Below, in pieces: positions 53,589-61,615 of a stretch of 64,000 nucleotides of DNA (within the stretch, counting starts at the first letter, position 1; every line of letters begins with the position of its first letter). The notes under the pieces are model-generated. The model searched no databases. It was given only the letters and a program-made list of their open reading frames with translations, and was not told where the DNA came from. A program made the position numbers and the translations under genes. The DNA comes from Deltaproteobacteria bacterium GWC2_55_46 (GTDB taxonomy: Bacteria > Desulfobacterota > GWC2-55-46): positions 2,526,724 to 2,590,723 of the forward strand of contig LVEI03000001.1 in the NCBI GenBank assembly GCA_001595385.3. The letters run 5' to 3'.

Positions 53589-54308
53589 CTATGCCCTCGC
53601 CGAATCCCCATCGTCTACCAGTTGTCCGTCTCGCAATCGCAAAATCCGGTCGAGGTGGCCGATGATCTTTTCATCGTGGGTTACGGCGATGATCGCCGCG
53701 TGCTGCTCGACCGCGAGCTGGCGAAGAAGCTCCATCACGATTCCGGCCCTTTCGGAGTCGAGTGCCGCAGTCGGCTCGTCGGCGAGAATAATCCGCGGCC
53801 GATTGGCCAATGCCCGAGCGATCGCCACACGCTGCGCCTCGCCGCCGGAGAGGTGGGCTGGCATGGCGTGTTTGCGATGGCCGACTTGCAGGTACTCAAG
53901 CAGATCGACCGCGCGCCGCTTTGCCTCGCCCTTCGGACAGCCCGCCAAGTGAAGGACCAACGCGACATTGTCGGTGCTGTCAAGGAACGGCAGCAAGTTG
54001 TGGAACTGGAAGATGAAGCCAATCTTCTCCAGTCTCAGCCGGCGTAAGTCAGGGCGCTGCCATTGGCTATCATAGACGACCTCTCGGTCGAGCCTCATCC
54101 ATCCCTCCGATGGCTCTACGATGCAGCCGATCACATTGAGTAGCGTGCTCTTGCCGGAACCACTCGGTCCCAGCAGCCCGACCACCTCACCGGCTCCCAC
54201 GCTGAGCGTCACGTCGCGCAGGGCATCGACGCGCGCCTCGCCTTCGCCGTAATGCTTGGAGACGCCGCGCAACTCGACCAGCGGGTCAGTGAAGGTCGCC
54301 GTCTCCAT
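53589..54308 (-). CDS. ABC transporter ATPase, MacB/DevA type
   Basis: A 239-residue ATPase with Walker A GPSGSGKST, IGFIFQFHNLLPFLD, signature LSGGEAQRVAIARAL and Walker B IILADEPTAALD. Start and the FtsX stop share a base, so they are coupled. It drives the HlyD/FtsX/OMF pump, in the manner of DevBCA or MacAB-TolC. Confidence 0.92.
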   Translation of the reverse strand: METATFTDPLVELRGVSKHYGEGEARVDALRDVTLSVGAGEVVGLLGPSGSGKSTLLNVIGCIVEPSEGWMRLDREVVYDSQWQRPDLRRLRLEKIGFIFQFHNLLPFLDSTDNVALVLHLAGCPKGEAKRRAVDLLEYLQVGHRKHAMPAHLSGGEAQRVAIARALANRPRIILADEPTAALDSERAGIVMELLRQLAVEQHAAIIAVTHDEKIIGHLDRILRLRDGQLVDDGDSARA

Positions 54309-55441
54309 CAGCCGACCAACGCGCGGGCCGGATCGACCCGCACCGCCGCGCGAACAGCCAGAACGGTCGCCAGCAGGCAGACGACGACCACCACGCCGAA
54401 CAGTATGCCGAGGTCGGGCGGCTCCAGGACGACACGCCGCGGGAACCGGTCCTTCGCCGCCGAGACAAGGGCGGCGCCCGCAATGAACCCGACCACACCC
54501 ATCAGTAGGGCCTGCTGAAGGATCATGCCGATGATGGTGCGGTCCGGCATGCCGATGAGCTTCAACGTGGCGATCTCGCGCAGCTTATCCATGGTCAGCG
54601 TGTAGATGATCAGAGCGATGATCACGGCCGAGACGACGGTCAGGACGCCCATGAACAGGCCGAGTTGGTGACGCGCGTGTTCGATGACGACGGTGGCCAG
54701 AATCGCCTCCTGTTCACCCCCGCTGAGCACGGACAGGTGCTTCCAGCGACGAACATCGACCTCCACCGCCTCGACCGGGATGTTGGGCGAGACGCGCGCC
54801 ACAACGGCGTTGACGATATTCGTGTTCGTTCGCTGGGCACCGCGCGCGGTCTCCCGCCGGGCTTCCGCCGGTGTGAGATCGAACTGCAGGTCCTGGGCGT
54901 CGCGCAGCGTCATGTAGATCACGGGATCCGCAGAAGCCGTGACGCTCCCCTGGGTGAGTCCGACGACAGTGTAGACGTCTCGACCGAGCTCCAGCCTGTC
55001 CCCGAGCGTAAGGCCGGTCTTGCGATCGGCGATCAACTCGTAATGACTGCGGGTGATGTTCCGCCCAGCGGCCAGGTTTACGGGTCCGCCGGGTCGCCCC
55101 GGCTCAAAGCCGACGACCTCCAACTTCAGACGCCGGCCGTCGCGCTCGATCTGCACGGGTTGGAGGGTAACCGAGCCGGCCGTAACGATGCCGTCGATGC
55201 GCGCGATCATCTCGCGCGTGTCTCCGGGGATCCGGGACGACTCGGCGAACGGCCCGTGGGTGTCGGCCTGAACCACCCAGAGGTCCGCTTGGATCGACCT
55301 GGGCAGAGCCAACGCGTCTGCCAACATTCCGCGGTAGATCCCGGCCATCGTCATCACCACGCCAAGCAGCAGACTCAGGCCCAGACAGGTCATGACAAAG
55401 CGCACTGGCTTGTGGCGAATATCGCGGAAGGCGAGGTTCAT
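54308..55441 (-). CDS. FtsX-family permease (DevC/MacB-like)
   Basis: A 377-residue protein: one N-terminal helix (about 12-32), a periplasmic domain (40-250) with QADLWVVQADTHGPFAES, and three C-terminal helices (LTVVSAVIIALIIYTLTMDK, LREIATLKLIGM) typical of FtsX. It is the inner-membrane part of the pump. It overlaps the HlyD gene by 4 bases. GC-rich codons contrast with the flanking genes. Confidence 0.88.
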   Translation of the reverse strand: MNLAFRDIRHKPVRFVMTCLGLSLLLGVVMTMAGIYRGMLADALALPRSIQADLWVVQADTHGPFAESSRIPGDTREMIARIDGIVTAGSVTLQPVQIERDGRRLKLEVVGFEPGRPGGPVNLAAGRNITRSHYELIADRKTGLTLGDRLELGRDVYTVVGLTQGSVTASADPVIYMTLRDAQDLQFDLTPAEARRETARGAQRTNTNIVNAVVARVSPNIPVEAVEVDVRRWKHLSVLSGGEQEAILATVVIEHARHQLGLFMGVLTVVSAVIIALIIYTLTMDKLREIATLKLIGMPDRTIIGMILQQALLMGVVGFIAGAALVSAAKDRFPRRVVLEPPDLGILFGVVVVVCLLATVLAVRAAVRVDPARALVG

Positions 55442-56604
55442 GGCCGCTCTCCTGGGCGGTTCACAGTGACCGCCCGCCCGGTCCTCAGCCCCGCGTGGGG
55501 CCGGACGATGATCTCGGCGCCCGGGGGTAGCCCATCGACGATCTCAAGGCGATCGTCCAGCGTGCGTTGGCCGAACTTGACGGCGCGCTGGGCAAGGTGG
55601 CCGTCTTCAACCGTCCAGACGACACCGTTTCGTCCCTCCATGCCGGATACAGCGATCTGCGGCACAAGACGCGCCTCGGCGAGTGCGCTGACCGTGATCA
55701 CGACCTCGGCCTGCTCGCCGAGATGGAACTCGGCGGGACATTCGTCGCACCGGACATAGACCCGGCGCTCCTCGTTGACCCGGTCGCTCTCAATATCGAT
55801 CCGCGCGACCCGTCCCGAGAACCGGCGGTCGGCCAGGGAGCGGAGTGTCACCTCGGCGCGCTGACCAACGCTTATCCGTCCCGCCTTCGCCTCATCGATA
55901 TAGGCGAGCACCCAGACGGTCTTTGGGTCAACCAAGGCGAAGAGCTGCTCGCCCGGGGCCAGCATCGACCCCAATTCGCGATTGCGCGAGATCACGATGG
56001 CATCGTACGGCGCATAGAGCGCGTACTTCGCCAGGCGCGTTTCCTCGAACGCGGCCTGAGCCTTTGCCTGTTCTAGGTTGGCGCGTGCCACCTCCACGGC
56101 GCTTTGAGCCTGTGCCAAATCGGCGCGCGCCATGTCGTGTGCCGCTTGCGCATCCTGCGAGGCTTCGATCGACACACCGCCCCCTTCGACTAGCTCCCGG
56201 CGCCGCTTATTGGCCTGTGCCTTCTGCGTCAAGTTCGCTTGCGCGCGCTCGATCGTCGCGGTGGCTTGGCGGATCGCTGATTCGGCTTGCGCGACCACGG
56301 CCTTCGCCTGCGCGACGCGGGCCTTCTGCTCACGGCTGTCGAGGCGTGCCAGCAACGTCCCGCGGGCGATCCGATCGCCGTAATCCGCGTGCAGTTCGAT
56401 GAGTGTGCCGGCCACCTCGAAGCCCACCCGCGACACGACCCGCGCTTCGACCGTCCCTAAGCCAAAGACCTGAATTGACACATCCCGTTCCGTCTCAACG
56501 ACCTGTACGCTGACCGGCTGGAACAGAAATAGCCATGCGCCGCCCGCCAGACCTGCGGTGACTAGGACCAAGACGGCCAATTGTACGAAGCGGTAACGTG
56601 TCAT
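55438..56604 (-). CDS. HlyD/MacA-type membrane-fusion protein
   Basis: A 388-residue adaptor with an N-terminal anchor (8-28), a lipoyl-like half (GTLIELHADYGDRIARGTLL), a long coiled-coil hairpin (about 90-185, rich in Ala, Gln and Lys), a second lipoyl half (YDAIVISRNRELGSMLAPGE) and a beta-barrel. It bridges the FtsX permease and the OMF channel. GGGAGC precedes the ATG. Confidence 0.9.
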   Translation of the reverse strand: MTRYRFVQLAVLVLVTAGLAGGAWLFLFQPVSVQVVETERDVSIQVFGLGTVEARVVSRVGFEVAGTLIELHADYGDRIARGTLLARLDSREQKARVAQAKAVVAQAESAIRQATATIERAQANLTQKAQANKRRRELVEGGGVSIEASQDAQAAHDMARADLAQAQSAVEVARANLEQAKAQAAFEETRLAKYALYAPYDAIVISRNRELGSMLAPGEQLFALVDPKTVWVLAYIDEAKAGRISVGQRAEVTLRSLADRRFSGRVARIDIESDRVNEERRVYVRCDECPAEFHLGEQAEVVITVSALAEARLVPQIAVSGMEGRNGVVWTVEDGHLAQRAVKFGQRTLDDRLEIVDGLPPGAEIIVRPHAGLRTGRAVTVNRPGERP

Positions 56605-56740
56605 CGGTGCTCCCAGCTTGTTGAAATCTTAAGCGGCGCTCTTCTGTGGTACGCTCCCTCGAGGCAACCAGTCAATTCGGCCGCCGCCATGAGCCGAAGC
56701 GCGCCATTACGTATAAGAAACGGCAGGACTTGCGACTGCG

Positions 56741-57217
56741 TCATGGCTCTCCTGCTTTCCGGCGTTTCCGCTTCACACCCACTGTTGTTTGTCTGATAGG
56801 CACGTTATGCAGGTCATCAAAGAGGTGCACAAACTCCCCAGGCGCGGCTTGGCGCAGTCGTCCTTTCCATCGAACAAACACCCGCCTCAACTCGGTGCGC
56901 AGAGTCGACAGTTCGTCAATCTCCTGATCCAGGTCAACGAGTTTCTGCTGGAGGAAATCCAGGACTGTGCGACATGGGGGACTTCCCGCGCGGTAACTTC
57001 GAAAGATTTCGGCCAGCTCATGAAGCGTAAAACCTGCGCGCTTAGCCGTGGGCACCCACTTGAGGTACTGGACATCTCGTGCAGTCCAGAGGCGGTATCC
57101 GGCGGGAGAGCGCTCTGCCTTCGGCACGATTCCGATTCGCTCGTAGTAGCGGATACTGTCGGGTCCAACGCCGACGATCCGAGCAAGTTGGCTGACGGTT
57201 AATTTCTGAGGCGACAT
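56741..57217 (-). CDS. MerR-family transcriptional regulator
   Basis: A 158-residue regulator with the MerR winged helix (LTVSQLARIVGVGPDSIRYY then ERIGIVPKAERSPAGYRLW) and a dimerisation coiled coil (DFLQQKLVDLDQEIDELSTL). One Cys in SPPCRTV sits where ZntR/CadR-type proteins have their first metal ligand, but the usual C-terminal CCxxC is absent, so the inducer is uncertain. It is the first cargo gene and reads in the pump direction, from a promoter with MerR-type spacing. Confidence 0.88.
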   Translation of the reverse strand: MSPQKLTVSQLARIVGVGPDSIRYYERIGIVPKAERSPAGYRLWTARDVQYLKWVPTAKRAGFTLHELAEIFRSYRAGSPPCRTVLDFLQQKLVDLDQEIDELSTLRTELRRVFVRWKGRLRQAAPGEFVHLFDDLHNVPIRQTTVGVKRKRRKAGEP

Positions 57218-57483
57218 GCTTGACCTCCTTATATATTAAAATTATACACCTTGGAACCGTATCTAATGTCAAGATAATATTGAGCCGACGACGGTTTGAG
57301 AGAGAGATAGCCTTCGTACATGGTCGTCTTCCATGCGTTGCCCAGGTAGGAGTTTTGGTAATCCCTGTCCTTTTGTTGCCATAACTAGATGAAAACGCGA
57401 GTGTGGCCAAATCGAAACAACAATAAAAAAGTAGCTGTCAGGAATATCTAAGCGATATTGTTCAGTAACGCTGGGCTCAGTGA
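57218..57483. other. Cargo leader between merR-like gene and orfB remnant
   Basis: Holds the MerR-type promoter. A minus-strand 72-codon frame (57269-57487) crosses the junction and ends inside the promoter region; I find no ribosome site or family for it. Confidence 0.4.
57241..57272 (-). promoter_or_regulatory. MerR-type promoter with 20-bp spacer
   Basis: On the minus strand TTGACA and TATAAT are separated by 20 bases, longer than the usual 17 and typical of promoters that need MerR-family twisting. AAGGAGG and the ATG of the merR-like gene follow. This suggests autoregulation of regulator and pump together. Confidence 0.7.
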
Positions 57484-57829
57484 TCATGTTGTCAGACTGG
57501 GTGGGGGCTCAGGGCTGCGGTTCGGCAGACGCTTCTTGCCTTTACGCCTCATGTTCAGCTTAAGGGCGCAATATACTCGGTACACGCGCCTATGGTTCCA
57601 TCTGTTGCCTTGCCTACGGAGGATCGGAAACAATTTGCCAAATCCGTAACGGGGGTACTTAGTGACCAGTTTCTGCAGGGCCGCTATAACTGTCTCGTCC
57701 CTTGTCGCGTCAGGCTCGTAATTGTAGACCGTACGGCTTATACCGAATGCCCTGCAGGCCAAACGGATGCTCACCCCGTGCGCTTGCCTCGTGAAGTCTA
57801 CCAGGTCACGCCTCTCCGTCGGCCTTAGA
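57484..57829 (-). pseudogene. IS3-family OrfB, N-terminal part, truncated
   Basis: The frame reads RPTERRDLVDFTRQAHGVSI, RLACRAFGISRTVYNY, then RYGFGKLFPILRRQGNRWNH and LNMRRKGKKRLPNRSPEP, the HTH_21 part of IS407-group OrfB. Homology ends near 57505, after which only PPSLTT-stop follows. The DDE catalytic core is missing, replaced by the efflux cargo. Confidence 0.8.
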
Positions 57830-58091
57830 GCTTTTTTTCGATAGCGTCCTTCATTACGCGGTTCTCAAGGCTCAGATCGGCGTACATCTGCTTGAGCCGA
57901 CTATTCTCCTCAAGAACCTCCTTCATTCAGCGAATGTCAGAAACTTCCATTCCGCCGTACTTCGACTTCCAGTTGTAGTAGTTGTTCTCGCTAACTCCGT
58001 GCTCGCGGCAGACGTCCTTGACGGTACGTCCTCCTCCCACCTGCTTCAGCACCGCCACAATCTGCGACTCGGTAAATCTCGACTTCCTCAT
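57825..58091 (-). pseudogene. IS3-family OrfA with in-frame stop
   Basis: An 88-residue OrfA (MRKSRFTESQIVAVLKQ..., CREHGVSENNYYNWKSKYGG) with the leucine-zipper part LEENSRLKQMYADLSLENRV then MKDAIEKKL. A TGA at 57927-57929 (SDIR-stop-MKEV) interrupts it, probably from CGA to TGA. AGGAGG precedes ATG 58091. The stop means no functional OrfAB can be made. Confidence 0.8.
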
Positions 58092-58203
58092 GCCGAAGTC
58101 CTCCTTTCGCATACATATGGTATGCCGGAAAACTCCATTTTTCAACGGTACTATTATAAGGGAGGGTTACACCTTAATGAGGGCCTCAAACTGAGCGATA
58201 GCA

Positions 58204-58236
58204 GAGCGGCTTTTAGCATAATAATTAGAGCCGCTC
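58204..58236 (-). terminator. Hairpin at end of the nuclease operon
   Basis: GAGCGGCT and AGCCGCTC pair perfectly across a 17-base loop. The stem overlaps the last codons of the nuclease gene on the minus strand. No T-run is present. Confidence 0.45.
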
Positions 58237-58701
58237 CGGGCAATCAGCGTTAAATTCGCACACCCGGCATTTCCTTGTGGTTGGAGTCCCCTTTGGAGCC
58301 ATACTCCTCTCAAGATGTTCCTGCATCGTCTGATAGACGCGCATAAGGGAGTCCCTAAGCTGAGTGGTGTTCTTCACCAGGAATCTCTGGTTGGGATAAT
58401 GTATCTCGGCCTTGCCAGCTCCAACGGCGTTCATCTCTGCGGCGGCCTGCAGTATATCCCCCTGGAACGGCCTATGCCTCGCTGTGTAGCTCTTAACCTC
58501 GATGACCTTGCCCTTTAAAACCACATCAGGCTTGGCGACCATCCCTGTAGCCAGATCAACATATTTTTTACCTTTGCCCTTGAGGTCTGAATCCTTAACC
58601 CAGCCGGATATGCCGACATGAGAACGCCTTTTCAAAAGAATGATCCAAGACCCCAGTATTATAGTAAAAACAGCCAGTAAAATAAAACCAAGAGCAAACA
58701 T
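58225..58701 (-). CDS. Cas4-like PD-(D/E)XK nuclease, C-terminal half with membrane anchor
   Basis: A 158-residue ORF. One membrane helix (3-25, FALGFILLAVFTIILGSWII) precedes a RecB-type nuclease core: the catalytic acidic pattern VAKPDVVLKGKVIEVKSY (PD...ExK) and DILQAAAEM (the QxxxY-like helix). The C-terminus has CRVCEFNADCPERL, the iron-sulfur cysteines of Cas4/AddB-type nucleases. The first cluster cysteine is missing here but is present in the upstream ORF (FCPRQ), so the two ORFs together make one Cas4-like domain. Confidence 0.65.
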   Translation of the reverse strand: MFALGFILLAVFTIILGSWIILLKRRSHVGISGWVKDSDLKGKGKKYVDLATGMVAKPDVVLKGKVIEVKSYTARHRPFQGDILQAAAEMNAVGAGKAEIHYPNQRFLVKNTTQLRDSLMRVYQTMQEHLERSMAPKGTPTTRKCRVCEFNADCPERL

Positions 58702-58952
58702 ATAGAGCCCCCTGTTTTAAGGAAGAACACCAGATACGTCTGAGCTTTGATAACCGAATCAACCGCTTCCCCTTTTGTCCGGTGGTAATCAAGGCCTCTC
58801 TTGATAGCCTTATTGAATTTAGGTTTTCTGCCGGTCGTCTTATAGATGTACCACTGGCGAGGGCAAAAAGACCATTGCTTAAGGTCCGTAGCGCTGATCT
58901 TGAGATTGGTCTTATTCATATTCCAGCCCATTGTTCTCTTTACCACGGTCAC
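58659..58952 (-). CDS. Cas4-like nuclease, N-terminal half
   Basis: A 97-residue ORF. ISATDLKQWSFCPRQWYIYK is the first cluster motif of Cas4/Dna2-type nucleases, and KRGLDYH is the following conserved His region. Its end is a hydrophobic tail (TGGSICLLLVLFYWLFLL). It overlaps the nuclease half by 43 bases in another frame. One added G in the GGGGG run near 58710 would join the two frames into a single protein of about 240 residues. Programmed frameshift, sequencing error or true split cannot be told apart here. Confidence 0.55.
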   Translation of the reverse strand: MTVVKRTMGWNMNKTNLKISATDLKQWSFCPRQWYIYKTTGRKPKFNKAIKRGLDYHRTKGEAVDSVIKAQTYLVFFLKTGGSICLLLVLFYWLFLL

Positions 58953-59278
58953 TTTTTCCTACGCACCCGTTCCACTTTTAAGGCCTTAATAAAACGCTCT
59001 CCGGCGAGCATCATAAGCCTTTCAAGCTCCCTGCAGTTGCTGACGGCTTTTTCCACGACCACTGCCATATCCTCGGGTACGTAAATAGATGTGTTTCTGT
59101 CCTTCGTGCCGATATGAAGCGTATGAACCGGGTGTCCTTTACCGCTTGCGCAGGCATTGCAGTTTGAGCGCACGCAGGTGTTCTTTCTGAGCCCGAATGA
59201 CCCCTTTGCAACAGGCCAGAGTTTCTGTACCTCGTTCATGAACCAATGCATCACCTGATCCGGTGTTTCTATTTTCAT
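58949..59278 (-). CDS. DUF6788-like small Cys/His protein
   Basis: A 109-residue protein with CVRSNCNACASGKGHPVH, a Cys/His knuckle as in DUF6788 proteins, followed by NTSIYVPEDMAVVVEKAVSN, the usual continuation. Such proteins occur on plasmids and mobile elements; their role is unknown. It overlaps the Cas4-like N-terminal ORF by 4 bases and lies in the same operon direction. Confidence 0.55.
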   Translation of the reverse strand: MKIETPDQVMHWFMNEVQKLWPVAKGSFGLRKNTCVRSNCNACASGKGHPVHTLHIGTKDRNTSIYVPEDMAVVVEKAVSNCRELERLMMLAGERFIKALKVERVRRKK

Positions 59279-59419
59279 ATAAACATTATCATACATATAC
59301 AAAGTGGCCTGTCAAGGCTATTTTGCGAACCGATGGACTAACTGCTCATGGGCTTAATGGATTGAATCACGGCAGGGGAGTGGAGACAGGGTAATCTCGG
59401 GTATTTTTTTGAGGGAGGG

Positions 59420-59674
59420 TCAGAAATCAAGGTCTTCCAGCTTGGATATTTTACTCCTGAGTTTCAGATCCTCCTCGGTCGGCTGCCGTTTGGCGGTAAA
59501 GGCATTATTATCGAAGCCCTTTATATAGCTGTAGATAGCCAACCGTATGAATCCGCATTTCTTTTTCTTTGACATCAGGACAGGTATTATTTCAGCGTCT
59601 ATGGGATTCAAGCTTGAAAAAGTTATCTTGACGGTCAGCTTTTTAGGAGTCTTTCCGCCGTCCGTTTCAGTCAT
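59420..59674 (-). CDS. Small partition adaptor candidate (ParR/StbB-like)
   Basis: An 84-residue basic protein (KKLTVKITFSSLNPIDAEII then PVLMSKKKKCGFIRLAIYSY) whose beta-strand start and following helices suggest a ribbon-helix-helix DNA-binding protein. It overlaps the 3' end of the actin-like gene by 8 bases, which is where ParR-type adaptors are encoded. It would bind the upstream repeats and couple them to filaments. The assignment rests on position more than on sequence. Confidence 0.5.
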   Translation of the reverse strand: MTETDGGKTPKKLTVKITFSSLNPIDAEIIPVLMSKKKKCGFIRLAIYSYIKGFDNNAFTAKRQPTEEDLKLRSKISKLEDLDF

Positions 59675-60638
59675 GCCTTCTCAAACTCCCTGCGAATTTG
59701 ACGTAGCCTCTGACATTGGCTATCTGGCTTTCAGGAACAAAGGCCGTGTGCTTGTAAAAATCAAGGTAACTTTTTAGAGCCTCTGCGCCGCCGCCGGTAA
59801 TTAGAATTCGGTCTATTCCGGCGCCGTCTTTCCAGAGGACTCTCGCTGTAGATTCTATCTCCCTGGCAAAGCTGTCGAGCCGCGGCCTGACTAAATCAGC
59901 CACTTCCTTCTTCTCCCCATATACTTTGACATAGCCGTCCATCAAGACCTTTTCGACCTCGTAGACCTCTTTTTTTACGCCGTAACCGCTGTAGATATCC
60001 CGTGCGATATCCTGATAGACCGAGGACATTCCTCCTTCGCTGGTGTCAAGTAGATTCCTGACCAGATCGAGGTCCTCCACGGTCACATAGTCTGTGGTGT
60101 AAAAGCCGATATCGATAATGCCGATACGGCCGCTTATGAGCTCCTTGTCTCTCACAACCCCGTTATCGTCCAGGAAGAAATCGAAGTAACTGCCGAGAGG
60201 CTGGAGAGTGACCTTGACGGAGAGTTCCGGGTGGACCATTTTTTTTATGAGATCGACAAGCTTGACTCTGCATGAACGGTAGTGGGTCACCGGCAGACCA
60301 GTTGCGACTACGATATTCTCGGGCGCATGCGTGTTTGAGTAGACGCCCGCGAGCCTAAGAGAGTGATAAAGCAGGCAGCGGTATGTGGAGGTCTCCATCC
60401 AGTCCTTTTCGCGCGCCAGATAGACCCTGTCCGCGTATTTAACCGCGCTTTCTCCAATCAGGTATCTCCGGTTATCGAGAAAAACCGTCTCATGCTCGAA
60501 AGCAGGGTTTTTCAACCCTGAGACCTTTAGCGCCGCTTCATCGCAAGGCCCAATAACTGATGGGAATATATGGATGCCGTTATCTGAAAACACCTTGCAA
60601 AAACCGAAGCCTAAGTCTATCCCGATGATCTTTTTCAT
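59667..60638 (-). CDS. Actin-like plasmid segregation ATPase (ParM/StbA type)
   Basis: A 323-residue actin-family protein with phosphate-1 IGIDLGFGFCKVFSDNG, phosphate-2 IGIIDIGFYTTDYV and adenosine motif ILITGGGAEALKSY. I use ATG 60638, which has AGGAGGGG upstream; the frame is open 38 codons earlier. It polymerises to push sister plasmids apart. Finding it in a chromosome-like context points to an integrated plasmid or integrative conjugative element. Confidence 0.85.
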   Translation of the reverse strand: MKKIIGIDLGFGFCKVFSDNGIHIFPSVIGPCDEAALKVSGLKNPAFEHETVFLDNRRYLIGESAVKYADRVYLAREKDWMETSTYRCLLYHSLRLAGVYSNTHAPENIVVATGLPVTHYRSCRVKLVDLIKKMVHPELSVKVTLQPLGSYFDFFLDDNGVVRDKELISGRIGIIDIGFYTTDYVTVEDLDLVRNLLDTSEGGMSSVYQDIARDIYSGYGVKKEVYEVEKVLMDGYVKVYGEKKEVADLVRPRLDSFAREIESTARVLWKDGAGIDRILITGGGAEALKSYLDFYKHTAFVPESQIANVRGYVKFAGSLRRHD

Positions 60639-61231
60639 ACCCCTCCTTTTCGATTCGCTATTATAACATTTATCTTCAGTAATTCTTCCGCCCCCAGCGC
60701 ATCGATTTATAAATGTATTACTTCGAAAGGGGCAATATTTTGCCCCTTTCATTCAAAAAAAGTGAGACTAGCTTCGAAATGGGCAAAATTTTGCCCCTGA
60801 GTCGGAATTCCACATGAAAATCAGAAGTTCCACTCGTAAAAAATACCTTAGTGCCGCATCCAGTTATCAAAACGATAAGGGATTGGAGGGGAACTTTGGA
60901 TTCAAGCCCCTCTCTAATATTTCAGTTTCGCTGACTGTCTGGGAGGGTTTTTAAAATTATTCGAGGTAATACATACTTGGAGATCAAATCTCCATCAAGA
61001 GTTGCATATGGCAACTCTAACGTTTCAGTAGGCCTGGCCGAAACCGCTTTTTTGAAAGATTATTCTCAAAAAGTGGTAGTGCGACCAAAAGCTCGCTGAA
61101 ACATATTTGCAAGGACATAACATATAAAGATTTATATGTTGACCGTATAAAAATTTGCAGGAACAGCATGAAAACTGATTTACAGTCTCCTTTCAGCGCG
61201 TTCTTTCTAATCATCTTTCATGGAGGACGAT
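60639..61231. other. Upstream region of the partition operon with repeats, no gene
   Basis: Apart from the candidate centromere at 60721, it holds GGAGAT/ATCTCC and AGAGTTGC/GCAACTCT hairpins (60979-60993 and 60998-61018) and the perfect palindrome AACATATAAA-GA-TTTATATGTT at 61119-61140. These could be operator or replication-control sites. A 65-codon minus-strand frame here is not supported. Confidence 0.45.
60721..60797. repeat. Two 26-bp direct repeats, candidate partition centromere
   Basis: Copies at 60721-60746 and 60772-60797 start CTTCGAAA and contain inverted GGGGCAA/TTGCCCC arms; 24 of 26 bases agree and they are 51 bp apart. They lie 83 bp upstream of the ParM-like start, where parC/operator iterons are found. 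Confidence 0.55.
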
Positions 61232-61615
61232 ATGGAAAACGAGAAAGTTACGGAACTGGTTCGAAGTGTGACGGAGTTTGACGAGTCCTTGCGGCGGGCG
61301 TTTGTGGAAGGCCTTTTTAAAGCGTTTGGAGAAAAAGAGCGGTCCAGCTTGGTTCAATGGGTTTGTCATTGCGCCTATCCGAAGACCAAATGGATCAAGG
61401 TGGAGAGATGGATGGAAGGGCAGTTCAGGCGGGACATGAATAAGACTCCCAGTAGGGTAGCCTCCACAGCCGTCAATTATTTCAGGATCAACTCAAAGAT
61501 GATGCCGTTTCTCATAAAGATGGCGCAGAGGATTAAAATGAGGATAAGAACAAGGCGGCGCAGGCATCCGGAGGAATTCGTAGATTTGAAGTTCAAAGGG
61601 CAGGAGGAGGCATAA
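61232..61615 (+). CDS. Hypothetical basic protein
   Basis: A 127-residue protein with a helical N-terminus (VTELVRSVTEFDESLRRAFV) and a strongly basic C-terminus (RIKMRIRTRRRRHPEEF). ATG 61232 follows GGAGG by 5 bases. The basic end suggests nucleic-acid binding. It lies just upstream of the AbiE genes on the other strand and downstream of the palindromes. No family recognised. Confidence 0.5.
   Translation: MENEKVTELVRSVTEFDESLRRAFVEGLFKAFGEKERSSLVQWVCHCAYPKTKWIKVERWMEGQFRRDMNKTPSRVASTAVNYFRINSKMMPFLIKMAQRIKMRIRTRRRRHPEEFVDLKFKGQEEA

Larger units (their letters stand above)
51830..58171 (-). mobile_element. IS3-family (IS407-like) element carrying a tripartite efflux operon
   Basis: The two outer ends are matching imperfect inverted repeats: TGTAAACCTCCCTT...GGGGTTTTCC from 51830, and on the other strand TGTAACCCTCCCTT...GGAGTTTTCC from 58171. 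CCTT directly flanks both outer ends (51826-51829 and 58172-58175), the 4-bp duplication expected for the IS407 group. orfA and the first part of orfB lie at the right end and the last residues of orfB at the left end, in one orientation. The DDE core between them is replaced by a GC-rich 5.5-kb MerR/HlyD/FtsX/ABC/OMF operon. The unit may have moved as a whole or the cargo may have entered a resident IS. Without its own transposase it would need one in trans. Confidence 0.65.

Noticed and set aside
51927..56402. Several long forward ORFs opposite the efflux operon
   Set aside because: They are shadow frames of GC-rich genes; composition is Arg/Pro/Ala-rich with no motif or ribosome site, while the minus-strand genes carry clear domains.
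57269..57487. 72-codon minus-strand ORF at the cargo junction
   Set aside because: It spans the recombination junction and ends near the MerR-type promoter, with no ribosome site; more likely chance.
61017..61214. 65-codon minus-strand ORF
   Set aside because: It overlaps the palindromes upstream of the 61232 gene and shows no start signal or family.
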